From NCBI GenBank assembly GCA_947184155.2, contig CAMXCT020006568.1:249625-313624 (forward strand): 64,000 bases of DNA, written 5' to 3'. Below the pieces are notes generated by a model. That model was not told the origin of the DNA, did no database searches, and saw only the letters and a list, made by a program, of their open reading frames with translations. The translations under genes and the position numbers were made by a program. Of the stretch, positions 11,475-23,000 are shown in pieces. Positions within the stretch are counted from its first letter, which is position 1, and every line of letters starts with the position of its first letter. The DNA comes from Cladocopium goreaui (Eukaryota; Sar; Dinophyceae; Suessiales; Symbiodiniaceae).

Positions 11475-13148
11475 ATGACGGCAACTTCCACTGTGGACTT
11501 GCGGTGTTACTTCGAAACTCTCTACCGAGAGGGTGGGGAGTTCCAAAGTGAAGAGTACGAGGGCAGCAAGGATTTCGATCATTCCTGGAAGCATCTTCGA
11601 ACAGGCATCGTTGTATGGAAAGATGCCATTGATTTGTCAGCAAGGCCAGGTGCCAAGGCTTTCTTCCACTACACCGGGGAGCTGGCTTTCAGAAACATCA
11701 CCGCCCTTGAGAAAGAAGCTGCAGAGGTATGGGCCTCACTCAAAACAGAGGGAGAAAGTGCAAACGCCTGGTGGGGGCGCGGTGTGTACAGCGTCCCTAA
11801 ATCTCCCGACCGATGGGCAGACCAAATGGAACTCTTAGATAACAATTTCCGAAACATGATGAAAAGAGATGTGGCACTTCATGGTGAAGAGTATGTGAAA
11901 AGAGAGTATCCACCACGTGCATCGTTCTGCATTCCTTTGCTCATCGACCCAGAGAATGCCTACGACATTTCAGTGAGGCCAACGCCTGAGATGGAGGCAG
12001 CGGGAAAGCCACCGGGCATGAATCTCGGTGACAAGCTGTTGAATGAGCCCGGGCAGCCAGAGCGCTGCTGTGTGGTTCTCCGGGTGGCTGGGGAGGACGG
12101 CGTTGCTAATGCTCGAGCTCGCCTGTTAGATGCTCTGCGAGCACGCGAAGCAGCTGCTCAGAGCCCTGGCCTCAAGATTACCGCGAAAGCGCGCTTGGGG
12201 AATGCTCTGAGGCAGCGAGGATACTTCCCGGAAAGCAAGATCCTGCTAACAGATGTTCTGGAGGCCCGTGAGCGCACCCTCGGTGCCGAGCATCCTTCCA
12301 CATTGGATTCAGTCAACAATTTGGCAAATTGTCTCAGAGCCATGGGCCAGCTGAAAGATGCAGAAGTGCTCTACAGGAAAGCTTTGAAGGCCCGTGAGCG
12401 CAGCCTCGGTGCCGAGCATTTTGAGACATTGGGCTCAGTCAACAATTTGGCAATTTGTCTCATAGCCATGGGCCAGCTGAAAGATGCAGAAGCGCTCCAC
12501 AGGAGAGCTTTGGAGGCCTGTGAGCGCACCCTCAGTGCCGAGCATCCTTACACATTGGGCTCAGTCAGCAATTTGGCAAATTGCCTCAGACGCATGGGCC
12601 AGCTGAAAGATGCAGAAGTGCTCTTCAGGAGAGCTTTGGAGGCCTGTGAGCGCACCCTTGGTGCCGAGCATCCTTTCACATTGGGCTCAATCAACAATTT
12701 GGCAGATTGCCTCGAAGCCATGGGCCAGCTGAAAGATGCAGAAGTGCTCCACAGGAGAACTTTGGAGGCCAAGGAGCGCACCCTCGGTGCCGAGCATCCT
12801 TCCACATTAGTCTCAGTCAACAATTTGGCACTTTGCCTCAGAGCCATGGGCCAGCTGAAAGATGCAGAAATGCACCACAGGAGAGTTTTGGAGGTCCGTG
12901 AGCGCACCCTCGGTGCCGAGCATCCTGACGCATTGGGCTCAGTCAGCAATTTGGCAATTTGCCTCAGTGAGATGGGTCAGCTGCAAGATGCAGAAGCGCT
13001 CCACAGGAGAGCTTTGGAGGCCTGTGAGCGCACCCTCGGTGCCGAGCATCCTTCCACAGTGGACTCAGTCAACAATTGGGCACTTTGCCTCAGTGAGATG
13101 GGCCAGCTGAAAGATGCAGAAGCGCTCTACAGGAGAGCTTTGGAATAG
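11475..13148 (+). CDS. ART-like N-terminal domain plus 7 TPRs (copy 2, 557 aa)
   Basis: Intact ORF with the same N-terminal domain as copy 1 (over 95% similar by eye), including FFHYTGELAF and WWGRGVYSVP, then seven 42-residue TPR units and the standard YRRALE end with TAG. Variable TPR sites include rare residues: HFETL, HPYTL, HPFTL and SINN. The last units and the 3' flank match the partial gene at 1-318 almost exactly, so these two are a recent duplication. One visible difference is NNWA in place of NNLA in the last unit, a core Leu-to-Trp change that may disturb packing. The predicted role is a partner-binding scaffold linked to an ART-like domain; catalysis is unproven. Confidence 0.85.
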   Translation: MTATSTVDLRCYFETLYREGGEFQSEEYEGSKDFDHSWKHLRTGIVVWKDAIDLSARPGAKAFFHYTGELAFRNITALEKEAAEVWASLKTEGESANAWWGRGVYSVPKSPDRWADQMELLDNNFRNMMKRDVALHGEEYVKREYPPRASFCIPLLIDPENAYDISVRPTPEMEAAGKPPGMNLGDKLLNEPGQPERCCVVLRVAGEDGVANARARLLDALRAREAAAQSPGLKITAKARLGNALRQRGYFPESKILLTDVLEARERTLGAEHPSTLDSVNNLANCLRAMGQLKDAEVLYRKALKARERSLGAEHFETLGSVNNLAICLIAMGQLKDAEALHRRALEACERTLSAEHPYTLGSVSNLANCLRRMGQLKDAEVLFRRALEACERTLGAEHPFTLGSINNLADCLEAMGQLKDAEVLHRRTLEAKERTLGAEHPSTLVSVNNLALCLRAMGQLKDAEMHHRRVLEVRERTLGAEHPDALGSVSNLAICLSEMGQLQDAEALHRRALEACERTLGAEHPSTVDSVNNWALCLSEMGQLKDAEALYRRALE

Positions 13149-13393
13149 CCTGAACGGAATGGCCCGTAAATGCCTCAGCTTGGTTTATTTCGGTAAGGTT
13201 TCACCACGGAAAAAGGCGATCCTGCGGTCGACTATCACCTCGCCACTTTCCTGACATGATATTTTGAATGTGAATTGCTTTAACATCACGTCCTATAGTG
13301 AGAGTCAGAACCACCACAAGTGTCCATAAGTGTTTCACTCATGTTGTAGACGCAGTCACAACCGATGATCCCCGTGGGTCAAGTTGGTTGAAG

Positions 13394-13570
13394 ATGCACA
13401 GACCTCACCATGTGAAACGCCGCCAGCGCCCGAGGTTCAACATGCATCACCCAGTGGTTCCACACGGCCTTTCCGCCCAGCCCTCAGCTTACGGAACCGA
13501 CTTCATGCGACATGAGAAGCAGCAACCTGCGGTTGCTTATGCAGCTTCATTGAGCTATCCTAAGCAATGA
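13394..13570 (+). CDS. Small His/Arg-rich spacer ORF, copy 2 (58 aa)
   Basis: Conserved ATG to TGA. It shares MHRPHHVKRR and FMRHEKQQPAVAY with copy 0 and has the SLSYPKQ end. Compared with other copies it has one extra codon (GTT/GCT region) without loss of frame. Function unknown and translation unproven. Confidence 0.3.
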   Translation: MHRPHHVKRRQRPRFNMHHPVVPHGLSAQPSAYGTDFMRHEKQQPAVAYAASLSYPKQ

Positions 13571-13762
13571 TCATCAATAACTTAGGCACTAGCAAAAAAA
13601 AACAATGGTCCATGGTTCATTGTTGATTATACCTCTAACACTTGGCGTGATGTTTTCCGTCGAAGGTCCCGATTGCATAATATTCTCTTGTTCTGTGGTG
13701 CCCACATGTGGCGGGTCACATCTTGAATTGGCAAGCTGTATTGGAATGCTAGGAATATTTTT

Positions 13763-14384
13763 CCCCACCTGCCAGGTGAGGGTTGTTAGATTTTATGTCA
13801 GTTGCCTCCTCCTCCTTCTCCTCCTCCGCCTCCTCCTGCCTCGTCCTCCTCTCCTCCTCCTCCTCGTCGTCCTCGTCGTCCTCGTCTCCTGCTCAACTGC
13901 GACCCGCGCCCAGTGTTCTCTGCCGGACCTCAACCACGACCATCCACGCCCAGTGTTCCCTGCCGGACCTCAACCACGACCATCCCCGCCCAGTGTTCCC
14001 TGCCGGACCTCAACCACGACCATCCACGCCCAGTGTTCCCTGCCGGACCTAATCCACGCCCAGTGTTCCCTGCCGGACCTCAACCACGACCATCCACGCC
14101 CAGTGTTCCCTGCCGGACCTAGTGGATATGCCCATAGAATGCCAGAAGATATGCCAGTAGAATGCCCAGAAGATATGCCAGATAGAATGCCAGAAGATGC
14201 CAGATAGATATGCCAGATAGAATGCCAGAAGATTTGCCAGATAGAATGCCAGAAGATATGCCAGAAGATATGCCAGATAGAATGTCAAATAGAATGTCAG
14301 AAGATATGTCAGATAGAATGCCAGAAGATTTGCCAGTAAGAAAATGTATAAATGTCATGGTGGGGATCACACGAAGTAAAGTAA
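13763..14384 (+). repeat. Minisatellite insertion (CTC-rich, 40-bp and 12-bp arrays)
   Basis: Absent at the same place in copy 0. The order is a CTC/CTCCTCCG-rich tract (about 13805-13890), a 40-bp repeat with CAGTGTTCCCTGCCGG at 13911, 13951, 13991, 14031, 14061 and 14101 (one unit short by 10 bp), then 12-bp units of the ATGCCAGATAGA/ATGCCAGAAGAT type (about 14125-14335), and an end containing GGTGGGGATCAC. The 12-bp part encodes RMPEDMPDR-like peptide and ends in VMVGITRSK. The same array and end occur inside the 5 kb insertion at about 25850-26010. TTT flanks both sides. Confidence 0.7.
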
Positions 14385-15989
14385 TTTGAACCCATAGGGA
14401 ATCTTAAGCATCACGTTGAGGGGTGGTTCTTGTAGATGATAAAATGATTCCACCAACGTCTGACAGGGTGATATCTTTCGCATTCGGACAGCTGACAGGT
14501 CATCATGGCCATGGATGAGTGATGAAACTTAGTGCGAAATGTTGGAGGTCTGACATGTTGGAAACATTGTTTTTTTGTTCGAGAGCTCATGGCTGGCACG
14601 TCCATTTGGAGAAACTGGCGCATATCCAAAAACTGCAGTCTTGATGCGAAATATGATGATGAACTCCAGCGCATACGCTGTATCCCATGGATGCCAAAAC
14701 TGGCGAAATCGTAGATGACGGAAAATGTCGTTGAAAATGTCTCACTGAGTGTTTGAAAAAATAATAGCTCAACATAGCTCAACACAATTGACCCAAGAGG
14801 GAGCCAGATCCTGGACATCTAAAAATGGCGCTTATCCCTGAGTCCTAAGTGCAGGTACCCCATCATTCCTTCGCCGTGCTTTCACCGAGCAAGTCATGAT
14901 CTGATGGTTACTTCCTGAATCTCCATGGTTCTTGGCCAAAATCACCACGTTTGCGCAGTTGAACTCAGCCGTTTTGGTGGAATTCCTTTTCTTTATTTGG
15001 TTATGTTGAAGATTCCCCGTTTTGGATCGTTTCGGACCATTTTTGTAGGTTGAAGTCGGCAAATTTGGGATGGTCGAGCTGCCTTAATGAGTTTGTTTCG
15101 CTGGTGGATACCTCAAAATGACAATTTTATTGTGGCAAAGGGGATATTACATTGTCCCAATTTGAGATCTACAGGTACCTATTTTGTGTGCGCTCCCCAT
15201 GAAAGTCAAGGATGGTGGATTCCAGCTGCAGATCTAAGGGGAAAATCTTGTGGACCAGCCAACTCCAATTGCCCTGTGGACCATCTTGTTGATCTTGTTT
15301 CACGATGAAGTTTTGGGAGGTCTCCTGGCGTAGATTCCAGAATTCCCGCTGGCAGTGGTCTCTGCGATATCCGATCAATTCCAGGTCTCCAGAGCTACAG
15401 CAGCCTTCCCCTGCAGAGCCCGACTGAATCGTTCCTTGCCAAGACCTTGCAGCATGGGGCACTGCTTGGTTGATATTTAATATGGTCAACTTTGCCTGCA
15501 CGACACCCATGAGCTTTGAGTTTTCTCAAGGCAGAAGTTCAGCTATTCAACAGATGCATCATGGCTGCTGTTTTTTGCTGTTCCTAAGTTCCTAAGGTGC
15601 CGTTGCATCATGATTCATTTTGAGGTGGGCTGGATCCAGGTTGACGGATTTTCCAGGCCACAAGCCTAGCAGAGCGCCGAGCTTGGAGGTGCATTTGGCT
15701 CGGAGGCAGGCGAATATCAAGGAGCATCTTTCAGCAGCATAGCAACGCATAGCAACCACTGCTTGGCACTAGCTGTAAGAAGGCGGAACTGTTTTAAGGT
15801 AGCTATATAATTCAAGGTACCAATGCATTCAAGGTACCAATCCTAGCTGGGTATGGCATGGTATAGCTAAATTTAAACATGTCGTGCCACCCCCTGTATG
15901 ATTGCATGAAGATCTCTAAGCTCCATAAATCTCCATCAGAAAACTGCAGATTGCACACTTGCTTCCGTCATTCAGTGTGTTTATAAGCC

Positions 15990-18674
15990 ATGACGGCAAC
16001 TTCCACTGTGGACGACATGCGGCGTTACTTCGAAACCTTCTACCGAGAGGGTGGGGTGTTCCAAAGTGAAGAGTACGAGGACAGCGAGGATTTCGATCAT
16101 TCCTGGAAGCATCTTCGAACAGGCATCGTTGTGTGGAAAGATGCCATTGATTTGTCAGCAAGGCCAGGTGCCAAGGCTTTCTTCCACTACACGGGGGAGC
16201 TGGCTTTCAGAAACATCACGGCCCTTGAGAAAGAAGCTGCAGAGGTATGGGCCTCACTGAAAACAGAAGGAGAAGGTGCAAACGCTTGGTGGGGGCGTGG
16301 TGTGTACAGCGTCCCTAAATCTCCCGACCGATGGGCAGACCGAATGGAACTCTTAGATAACAATTTCCGAAACATGATGAAAAGAGATGTGGCACTTCAT
16401 GGTGAAGAGTATGTGAAAAGAGAGTATCCACCACGTGCATCGTTCTGCATTCCTTTGCTCATCGACCCAGAGAATGCCTACGACATTTCAGTGAGGCCAA
16501 CGCCTGAGATGGAGGCAGCGGGAAAGCCACCGGGCACGAATCTCGGTGACAAGCTGTTGAATGAGCCCGGACAGCCAGAGCGCTGCTGTGTGGTTCTCCG
16601 GGTGGCTGGGGAGGACGGCGTTGCCAATGCTCGAGCTCGCCTGTTAGATGCTCTGCGAGCACGCGAAGCGGCTGCTCAGAGTCCTGGCCTCGAGATTGCT
16701 GCCAAAACGCGTTTGGGGGTTGCTCTGATGAAGCGAGGCTACTTCCCAGAGAGCAAGATCCTGCTGACCGACGTTCTGGAGGCCCGTGAGCGCACCCTCG
16801 GTGCCGAGCATCCTGCCACGTCACACTCAGTCAACAATTTGGCAGCTTGCATCCAAGCCATGGGCCAGCTGAAAGATGCAGAAGCGCTCTTCAGGAGAGT
16901 TTTGGAGGCCCGTGAGCGCACCCTCGGTGCCGAGCATCCTTCCACATTGGTCTCAGTCAGCAATTTGGCAGTTTGCCTCCAAGCTAGGGGCCAGCTGAAA
17001 GATGCAGAAGTGCTCCACAGGAGAGCTTTGGAGGCCGAGGAGCGCAGCCTCCGTGCCGAGCATCATGACACATTGGGCTCAGTCAACAATTTGGCAGAGT
17101 GCCTCAGAGCCATGGGCCAGCTGAAAGATGCAGAAGTGCTCCACAGGAGAGCTTTGGAGGCCCAGGAGCGCACCCTCGGTGCCGAGCATCCTTCCACATT
17201 GGTCTCAGTCAGCAATTTAGCAACTTGCCTCCAAACTAGGGGCCAGCTGAAAGATGCAGAAGTGCTCTACAGGAGAGCTTTGAAGGCCCAGGAGCGCACC
17301 CTCGGTGCCGAGCATCCTTCCACATTGGACTCAGTCAACAATTTGGCGATTTGCCTCAGAGACATGGGCCAGCTGAAAGATGCAGAAGTGTTCCACAGGA
17401 GAGCCTTGGAGGCCCGTGAGCGCACCCTCGGTGCCGAGCATCCTTCCACATTGGACTCAGTGACCAATTTCGCGATTTGCCTTGAAGCCATGGGCCAGCA
17501 GAAAGATGCAGAAGTGCTCCACAGGAGAGCCTTGGAGGCCCATGAACGCACCCTCGGTGTCGAGCATCCTGCCACATTGTGCTCAGTCAGCAATTTGGCA
17601 ATTTGTTTCTGTGAGATGGGCCAGCTGAAAGATGCAGAAGTGCTCTACAGGAGAGCTTTGGAGGCCAATGAGCGCACCCTCGGTGCCGAGCATCATGACA
17701 CATTGGGCTCAGTCAACAATTTGGCAGGGTGCCTCAGAGCCATGGGCCAGCTGAAAGATGCAGAAGTGCTCCACAGGAGAGCTTTGGAGGCCCAGGAGCG
17801 CACCCTCGGTGCCGAGCATCCTGACGCATTGGGCTCAGTCAACAATTTGGCAGAGTGCCTCAGAGCCATGGGCCAGCTGAAAGATGCAGAAGTGCTCCAC
17901 AGGAGAGTTTTGGAGGCCCGTGAGCGCACCCTCGGTGCCGAGCATCATGGCACATTGGGCTCAGTCAACAATTTGGCAGAGTGCCTCAGAGCCATGGGCC
18001 AGCTGAAAGATGCAGAAGTGCTCCACAGGAGAGCTTTGGAGGCTCATGAGCGCACCCTCGGTGTCGAGCATCCTTCCACACTGTGCTCAGTCAGCAATTT
18101 GGCAATTTGTTTCTGTGAGATGGGCCAGCTGAAAGATGCAGAAGTGCTCCACGGGAGAGCCTTGGAGGCCCGTGAACGCACCCTCGGTGTCGAGCATCCT
18201 GCCACATTGTGCTCAGTCAGCAATTTGGCAATTTGTTTCAGTGACACGGGCCAGCTGAAAGATGCAGAAGCGCTCCACAGGAGAGCTTTGGAGGCCCATG
18301 AGCGCACCCTCGGTGCCGAGCATCCTTCCACATTGGACTCAGTCAACAATTTGGCAGTTTGCCTCAGAGCCATGGGCCAGCTGAAAGATGCAGAAGTGTT
18401 CCACAGGAGAGCCTTGGAGGCCGGTGAGCGCACCCTCGGTGCCGAGCATCCTGACGCATTGTTCTCAGTCAACAATGTGGCAGTTTGCCTGGAAGCCATA
18501 GGCCAGCTGAAAGATGCAGAAGTGCTGTACAGGAGAGCTTTGGAGGCCCATGAGCGCACCCTCGGTGCCGAGCATCCTTCCACATTGCGCTCAGTCAAAA
18601 ATTTGGCAAATTGCCTCAGAAAGATGGGCCAGCTGAAAGATGCAGAAGCGCTCTACAGGAGAGCTTCGGAATAG
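15990..18674 (+). CDS. ART-like N-terminal domain plus 15 TPRs (copy 3, 894 aa)
   Basis: Intact ORF. The N-terminus reads STVDDMRRYF, one Asp longer than copies 1 and 2, so the HYT motif lies at 66-68. The N-terminal domain keeps FFHYTGELAF and WWGRGVYSVP. Fifteen TPR units follow and the standard YRRASE end. This copy has units not seen elsewhere in the window: HHDTL and HHGTL in place of HPSTL, and GVEHPATLCSV used repeatedly with ICFCEMG, suggesting local duplication of two- or three-unit blocks inside the gene. No membrane segment or signal peptide. Probably a cytosolic protein-binding scaffold; the enzymatic role is inferred from the N-terminal motifs. Confidence 0.85.
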   Translation: MTATSTVDDMRRYFETFYREGGVFQSEEYEDSEDFDHSWKHLRTGIVVWKDAIDLSARPGAKAFFHYTGELAFRNITALEKEAAEVWASLKTEGEGANAWWGRGVYSVPKSPDRWADRMELLDNNFRNMMKRDVALHGEEYVKREYPPRASFCIPLLIDPENAYDISVRPTPEMEAAGKPPGTNLGDKLLNEPGQPERCCVVLRVAGEDGVANARARLLDALRAREAAAQSPGLEIAAKTRLGVALMKRGYFPESKILLTDVLEARERTLGAEHPATSHSVNNLAACIQAMGQLKDAEALFRRVLEARERTLGAEHPSTLVSVSNLAVCLQARGQLKDAEVLHRRALEAEERSLRAEHHDTLGSVNNLAECLRAMGQLKDAEVLHRRALEAQERTLGAEHPSTLVSVSNLATCLQTRGQLKDAEVLYRRALKAQERTLGAEHPSTLDSVNNLAICLRDMGQLKDAEVFHRRALEARERTLGAEHPSTLDSVTNFAICLEAMGQQKDAEVLHRRALEAHERTLGVEHPATLCSVSNLAICFCEMGQLKDAEVLYRRALEANERTLGAEHHDTLGSVNNLAGCLRAMGQLKDAEVLHRRALEAQERTLGAEHPDALGSVNNLAECLRAMGQLKDAEVLHRRVLEARERTLGAEHHGTLGSVNNLAECLRAMGQLKDAEVLHRRALEAHERTLGVEHPSTLCSVSNLAICFCEMGQLKDAEVLHGRALEARERTLGVEHPATLCSVSNLAICFSDTGQLKDAEALHRRALEAHERTLGAEHPSTLDSVNNLAVCLRAMGQLKDAEVFHRRALEAGERTLGAEHPDALFSVNNVAVCLEAIGQLKDAEVLYRRALEAHERTLGAEHPSTLRSVKNLANCLRKMGQLKDAEALYRRASE

Positions 18675-18918
18675 CCTGAACGGAATAGCCAGTAAACGTC
18701 AGCTTGTCTTTATTTCGGTAAGGTTTCACCACGGAAAAAGGCGATCCTGCGGTCGACTATCACCTCGCCACTTTCCTGACATGATATTTTGAATCTGAAT
18801 GGATTTAACATCGTGTCCTATAGTGAGAGTCAGAAGCACCACAAGTGTCCAGAAGTGTTTCACTCATGTTGTAGACGCAGTCACAACCGATGATCCCCGT
18901 GGGTCAAGTTGGTTGAAG

Positions 18919-19095
18919 ATGCACAGACCTCACCATGCGAAACGCCACCATCGCCCGAGGTTCAACATGCGCCATCGCCCAGTGGTTCCACACGGCCTTT
19001 CTGCCCAGCCCTCAGCTTGCGGAACCGACTTCATGCGACATGAGAAGCAGCAACCTGCGGCTTATGGAGCTTTATTGAGCTATCCTAAGCAATGA
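18919..19095 (+). CDS. Small His/Arg-rich spacer ORF, copy 3 (58 aa)
   Basis: Conserved ATG to TGA. It begins MHRPHHAKRHHRPRFNMRHRP and has one additional codon (an extra Arg) without loss of frame; the end is LLSYPKQ. It is highly basic. Same caveats as the other copies. Confidence 0.3.
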   Translation: MHRPHHAKRHHRPRFNMRHRPVVPHGLSAQPSACGTDFMRHEKQQPAAYGALLSYPKQ

Positions 19096-20088
19096 TCATC
19101 AACCTAGGGACCAGCAAAAAACAATGGTCCATGGTTCATTGTTGATTATACTTCTAACACTTGGCGTGATGTTTTCCGCCAAAGGCCCAGATTGCATAAT
19201 GAACAATATTCTCTTGTTCTGTGGTGCCCACATGTGGCGGGTCACATCTTGAATTGGCAAGCTGTATTGGAATGCTAGGAATATGTTTTGAACCCATAGG
19301 GAATCTTAAGCATCACGTTGAGGGGTGGTTCTTGTAGATGATAAAATGATTCCACCGACGTCTGACAGGGTGATATCTTTCGCATGGGGACAGCTGACAG
19401 GTCATCATGGCCATGGATGAGTGATGAAACTTAGTGCGAAATGTTGGAGGTCTGACATGTTGGAAACATTGTTTTTTGGTTTGAGAGCTCATGGCTGGCA
19501 CGTCCATTTGGATAAACTGGGGCACATCCAAAAACTGCAGTCTTGATGCGAAATATGATGAACTCCAGTGGATTTGGGGCAGACAGCAGACGCTGTATCC
19601 CATGGATGCCAAAAACTGGCGAAATCGTAGATGACGGAAAATGTCGTTGAAAATTTCTCTGAGTGTTTGAAAATAATAGCTCAACATAGCTCAACATAGC
19701 TCAACACAATTGACCCAAGAGGGAGCCAGATCCTGGACATCTAAAAATGGCGCTTATCCCTGAGTCCTAAGTGCAGGTACCCCATCATTCCTTCGCCATT
19801 CTTTCACCGAGCACGTCATGATTTGATGGTTACTTCCTGAATCCCCAATATCGGTCAAATGGTCAAATCTCCATGGTTCTTGGCCAATATCAGCCGTTTT
19901 GGTGGAATTCCTTTTCTTTATTTGGTTATGTTGAAGATTCCCCGTTTTGGATCGTTTCGGACCATTGCTGCCGTAATGAGTTTGTTTCAAAATGCTGGTG
20001 GATACCTCAAAATGACCATTTTATTGCGGCAAATGGGGTATTACACTGTCCCAATTTGAGATCTACAGGTACCTATTTTGTGTGCGCT

Positions 20089-23000
20089 CGAGGGAGTCCC
20101 TAAGGCTCCCAAGTCCCTAAGGAATGGTCGGAATGGCGAAGTGCTGAGCCGCGTGGCAGATGACCAGGGCTTCCTAATGGTCGCTCAGCTTGACTCATGG
20201 GACCTTTGAAGTACCTACTCATACGACGGATACCCACCTGCAATGCACCTATATGGGACAGAATTTGAAATAATCTGTGAATTTTTGTGATAAAAGGGAA
20301 CAAGGGAATAAAACCCAGCATGGTAAAAAAGGTGGCAAAGGTGACTCATGCCATAGCTTCAGAAGGAACATCCAAGAATTGGCACTTTGACTTTTCAGAT
20401 GTTGCTATTTCAATTGAAAATTCACAGAATTTCACAGGTTGGGCCCGGTGGGCCGGCAATCTATATGGGATTCTGTTGGATCCCTCAATTCCTCCCAACA
20501 ATCCAATCGACTATCAACCTGAAGACGGAGCCACTAAATTATCCAACGAGAATTCAGCGATTTGAAATCGCTGAAATCGAGCTTTCACAGGTTTTCAGCA
20601 CGGAATCCAATGGGTCATACCCACTGCAGAGCGCTCCATTGCGCACTCTGCCCAGGTCCGCGTTCAAATGCCGGATGGCACCAAAACTATGTGCCTCGTT
20701 TGAAATTAGAATAGGTCCAACATGGTCCAACTGTCAAAAGATGTCAAAAGCATGAATTGTATTTAAAATATGTTTAAATGTATCATCCCGCAAGTATTGA
20801 TCTATGATTTTGGATGTGTTTTGTTTTATCATTTTATCCGTTTTGACCCGATATGTGTGGTTTGAAATTTGATGAAGTTTGGTGGGAAAGCTCCCCGCCT
20901 CTCAGGAAGATCCAACCACGATGTTTGAAGCCCGTCAGGCGGGACTTTTTAGAAAGCTAGCAGGTGGTAATGTAAACTATACTATTAGCAAATAGCAACA
21001 ATAAAACCATCAAATTGGGACATAGTGAATACAAAATGATACAACCAACAAGAAACTGGGTGCTGCTGTTAAGCTTCTGGTTTTCGCCCATCAAAACTTG
21101 GAATTCACCAAATCAAATGGGGATCCAACTCATGTAGAAGCTTGGTGGTATGATGGGCCCACCAAACATGGGGATGGCTCAAGAATGTGAGATAACTGAG
21201 ATCACCATGTGATTCATCGTTGAACAAGCCATTTTTGGAATTGAATCATCCCATTCCTGGGCTTTTGTCGATCTGAAATCGGGGCTCCAAACTTCATCGA
21301 AGCCTCGGAAACAGCAGTGAACTGATCTGGAAAAGATCACCCAGAACTCTGCTTGGAATACCAAGATTTCCAGAGTAAAAGCTGAACATGCGACACGGAA
21401 GTAGTTTGACTTCACAGTGGGGGGTGTTTTTTTGGGGGTTTGGATGTTGGATGTGGATGTTGTTTGGATGTTGTTTGGATGCTGCCAGGCATCCCAAGGA
21501 TGGCCGCATTCGAGGAGCGAGGCTCACAGCCTTCATGGGAGACGCAGAAGCACAATCCGCCAGGGACACCCAGAGCGAAGCAAAAAAAACGGAACCGGAA
21601 AAAGATGTTGGGAAAGTTGGAAGTTTTGTTCGAAGTGCCTGTTTCGTTTAGAAACTTGGAGTTCCTGAAATGGAACATGCCAAAACATGCGAAACTCAAG
21701 AAAATTGGATGAAACAGAAGGGAAAGTTTTGTTTTGCTGAAACAATTCATGATATTCATGGAAATGTTGAAGTTAAAAATCCATAACTTCGCAAGCCCTT
21801 TTGGCAGAAGCGAATTTCACCTATTGTAGTGCAGGTGTGATGCTGATACACTTTTCATGTCACCGCAATTCTTTCTTCATTCTCAGCCTTGGCGTTTAAC
21901 TTTCCTCCCACAGGAATAGAAAGCTACTCAACTGATCTCAACTGCATATCTCAACGGCAAAATATGGGAGTCTGCGGCTTTGGAGTCACTAGGTTCTGAG
22001 ACCCGAAACAACCCATCATAGCTATGGAGTTGATACACGTGGCTGCGTGGCTGCTGGTTTCCAGTTTTGGTGCACCACCGAACAGAACGGCCCCAAATAT
22101 ATGTGAAAATAGTTTTATACGCATATAATGTGTATATATATATATACATACAAATTGAAAATCATGAGGTAGACAGTGTGAACATGTCACATGTTCCAAA
22201 GCGTTTGTTTTCTCATCGTTTTGGGTCGCAGTACGTGGCCATGAAACCTTGGTGATCTGCCCGACTCTGCCCGACGCCAGGTCCTGTCCTCCCGACCCGG
22301 AACAGCTCTGAGTGCCGCTGCGCAGAGTCTTTTGCGTCGGGGTCTCGGAGAATCTCAGGATGTCACCAGGACCTCAGGATGTCCTCAGGGAATTTCCGGA
22401 GCCAAGGCCAAGTGAGTCAAGGGAGTGAGCCGTCAGCACTGTCCTGGGGATGTTGAAAATAGGTTTATAATGATCAAGAAATTTTGACGTTTTCAAAAGT
22501 TTAAAATCTGCATGGTGACATTACCAGGGTAACACACCATTGGCAAACCCGGATCCAAAATTGCAAGTTGATTCAGGACGACGAGAAGTCGATTTGAGGG
22601 TACTCAATGATCAACCCGCTCGGATTGCCCAGGTACCCAAACTTCAATGAATGAAGACTCTTCTAACTTGTCCAAAGCACCCCTTGAAGCCATCCGATAC
22701 TTGGCAGAATCTGTGCTCAGTGCGGAGTGCGCAATGCCGTTGGGGTCAGAATACCCGTTGTATCATGATGTATCATACATCTATCATGATGTATTTCATC
22801 ATATTCCGTGCACTAGTGCTTCCCTGGATACCAATGCAATACCATGCCCCTCGTGGAAAATGTTTCCAGGTCGCTGTCGCCATGTCATCCCAGGCGAAGC
22901 TCAAGTAGAGTGACCGACAGAACCTGACACCTGACAGAACTGAGATTGGCCAATCGGTCAACGCGGTCAACGCGACCTGACAACCGGGGTGTGATCTTGT

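Larger units (their letters stand above)
13149..15989 (+). repeat. Short array spacer S2 with minisatellite insertion
   Basis: A short-class spacer, without the 4 kb block (junction at about 15194-15199), enlarged by an insertion of about 620 bp at 13763-14384. The remainder aligns with S0. No standard-sized gene is seen apart from the small spacer ORF. Confidence 0.75.
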
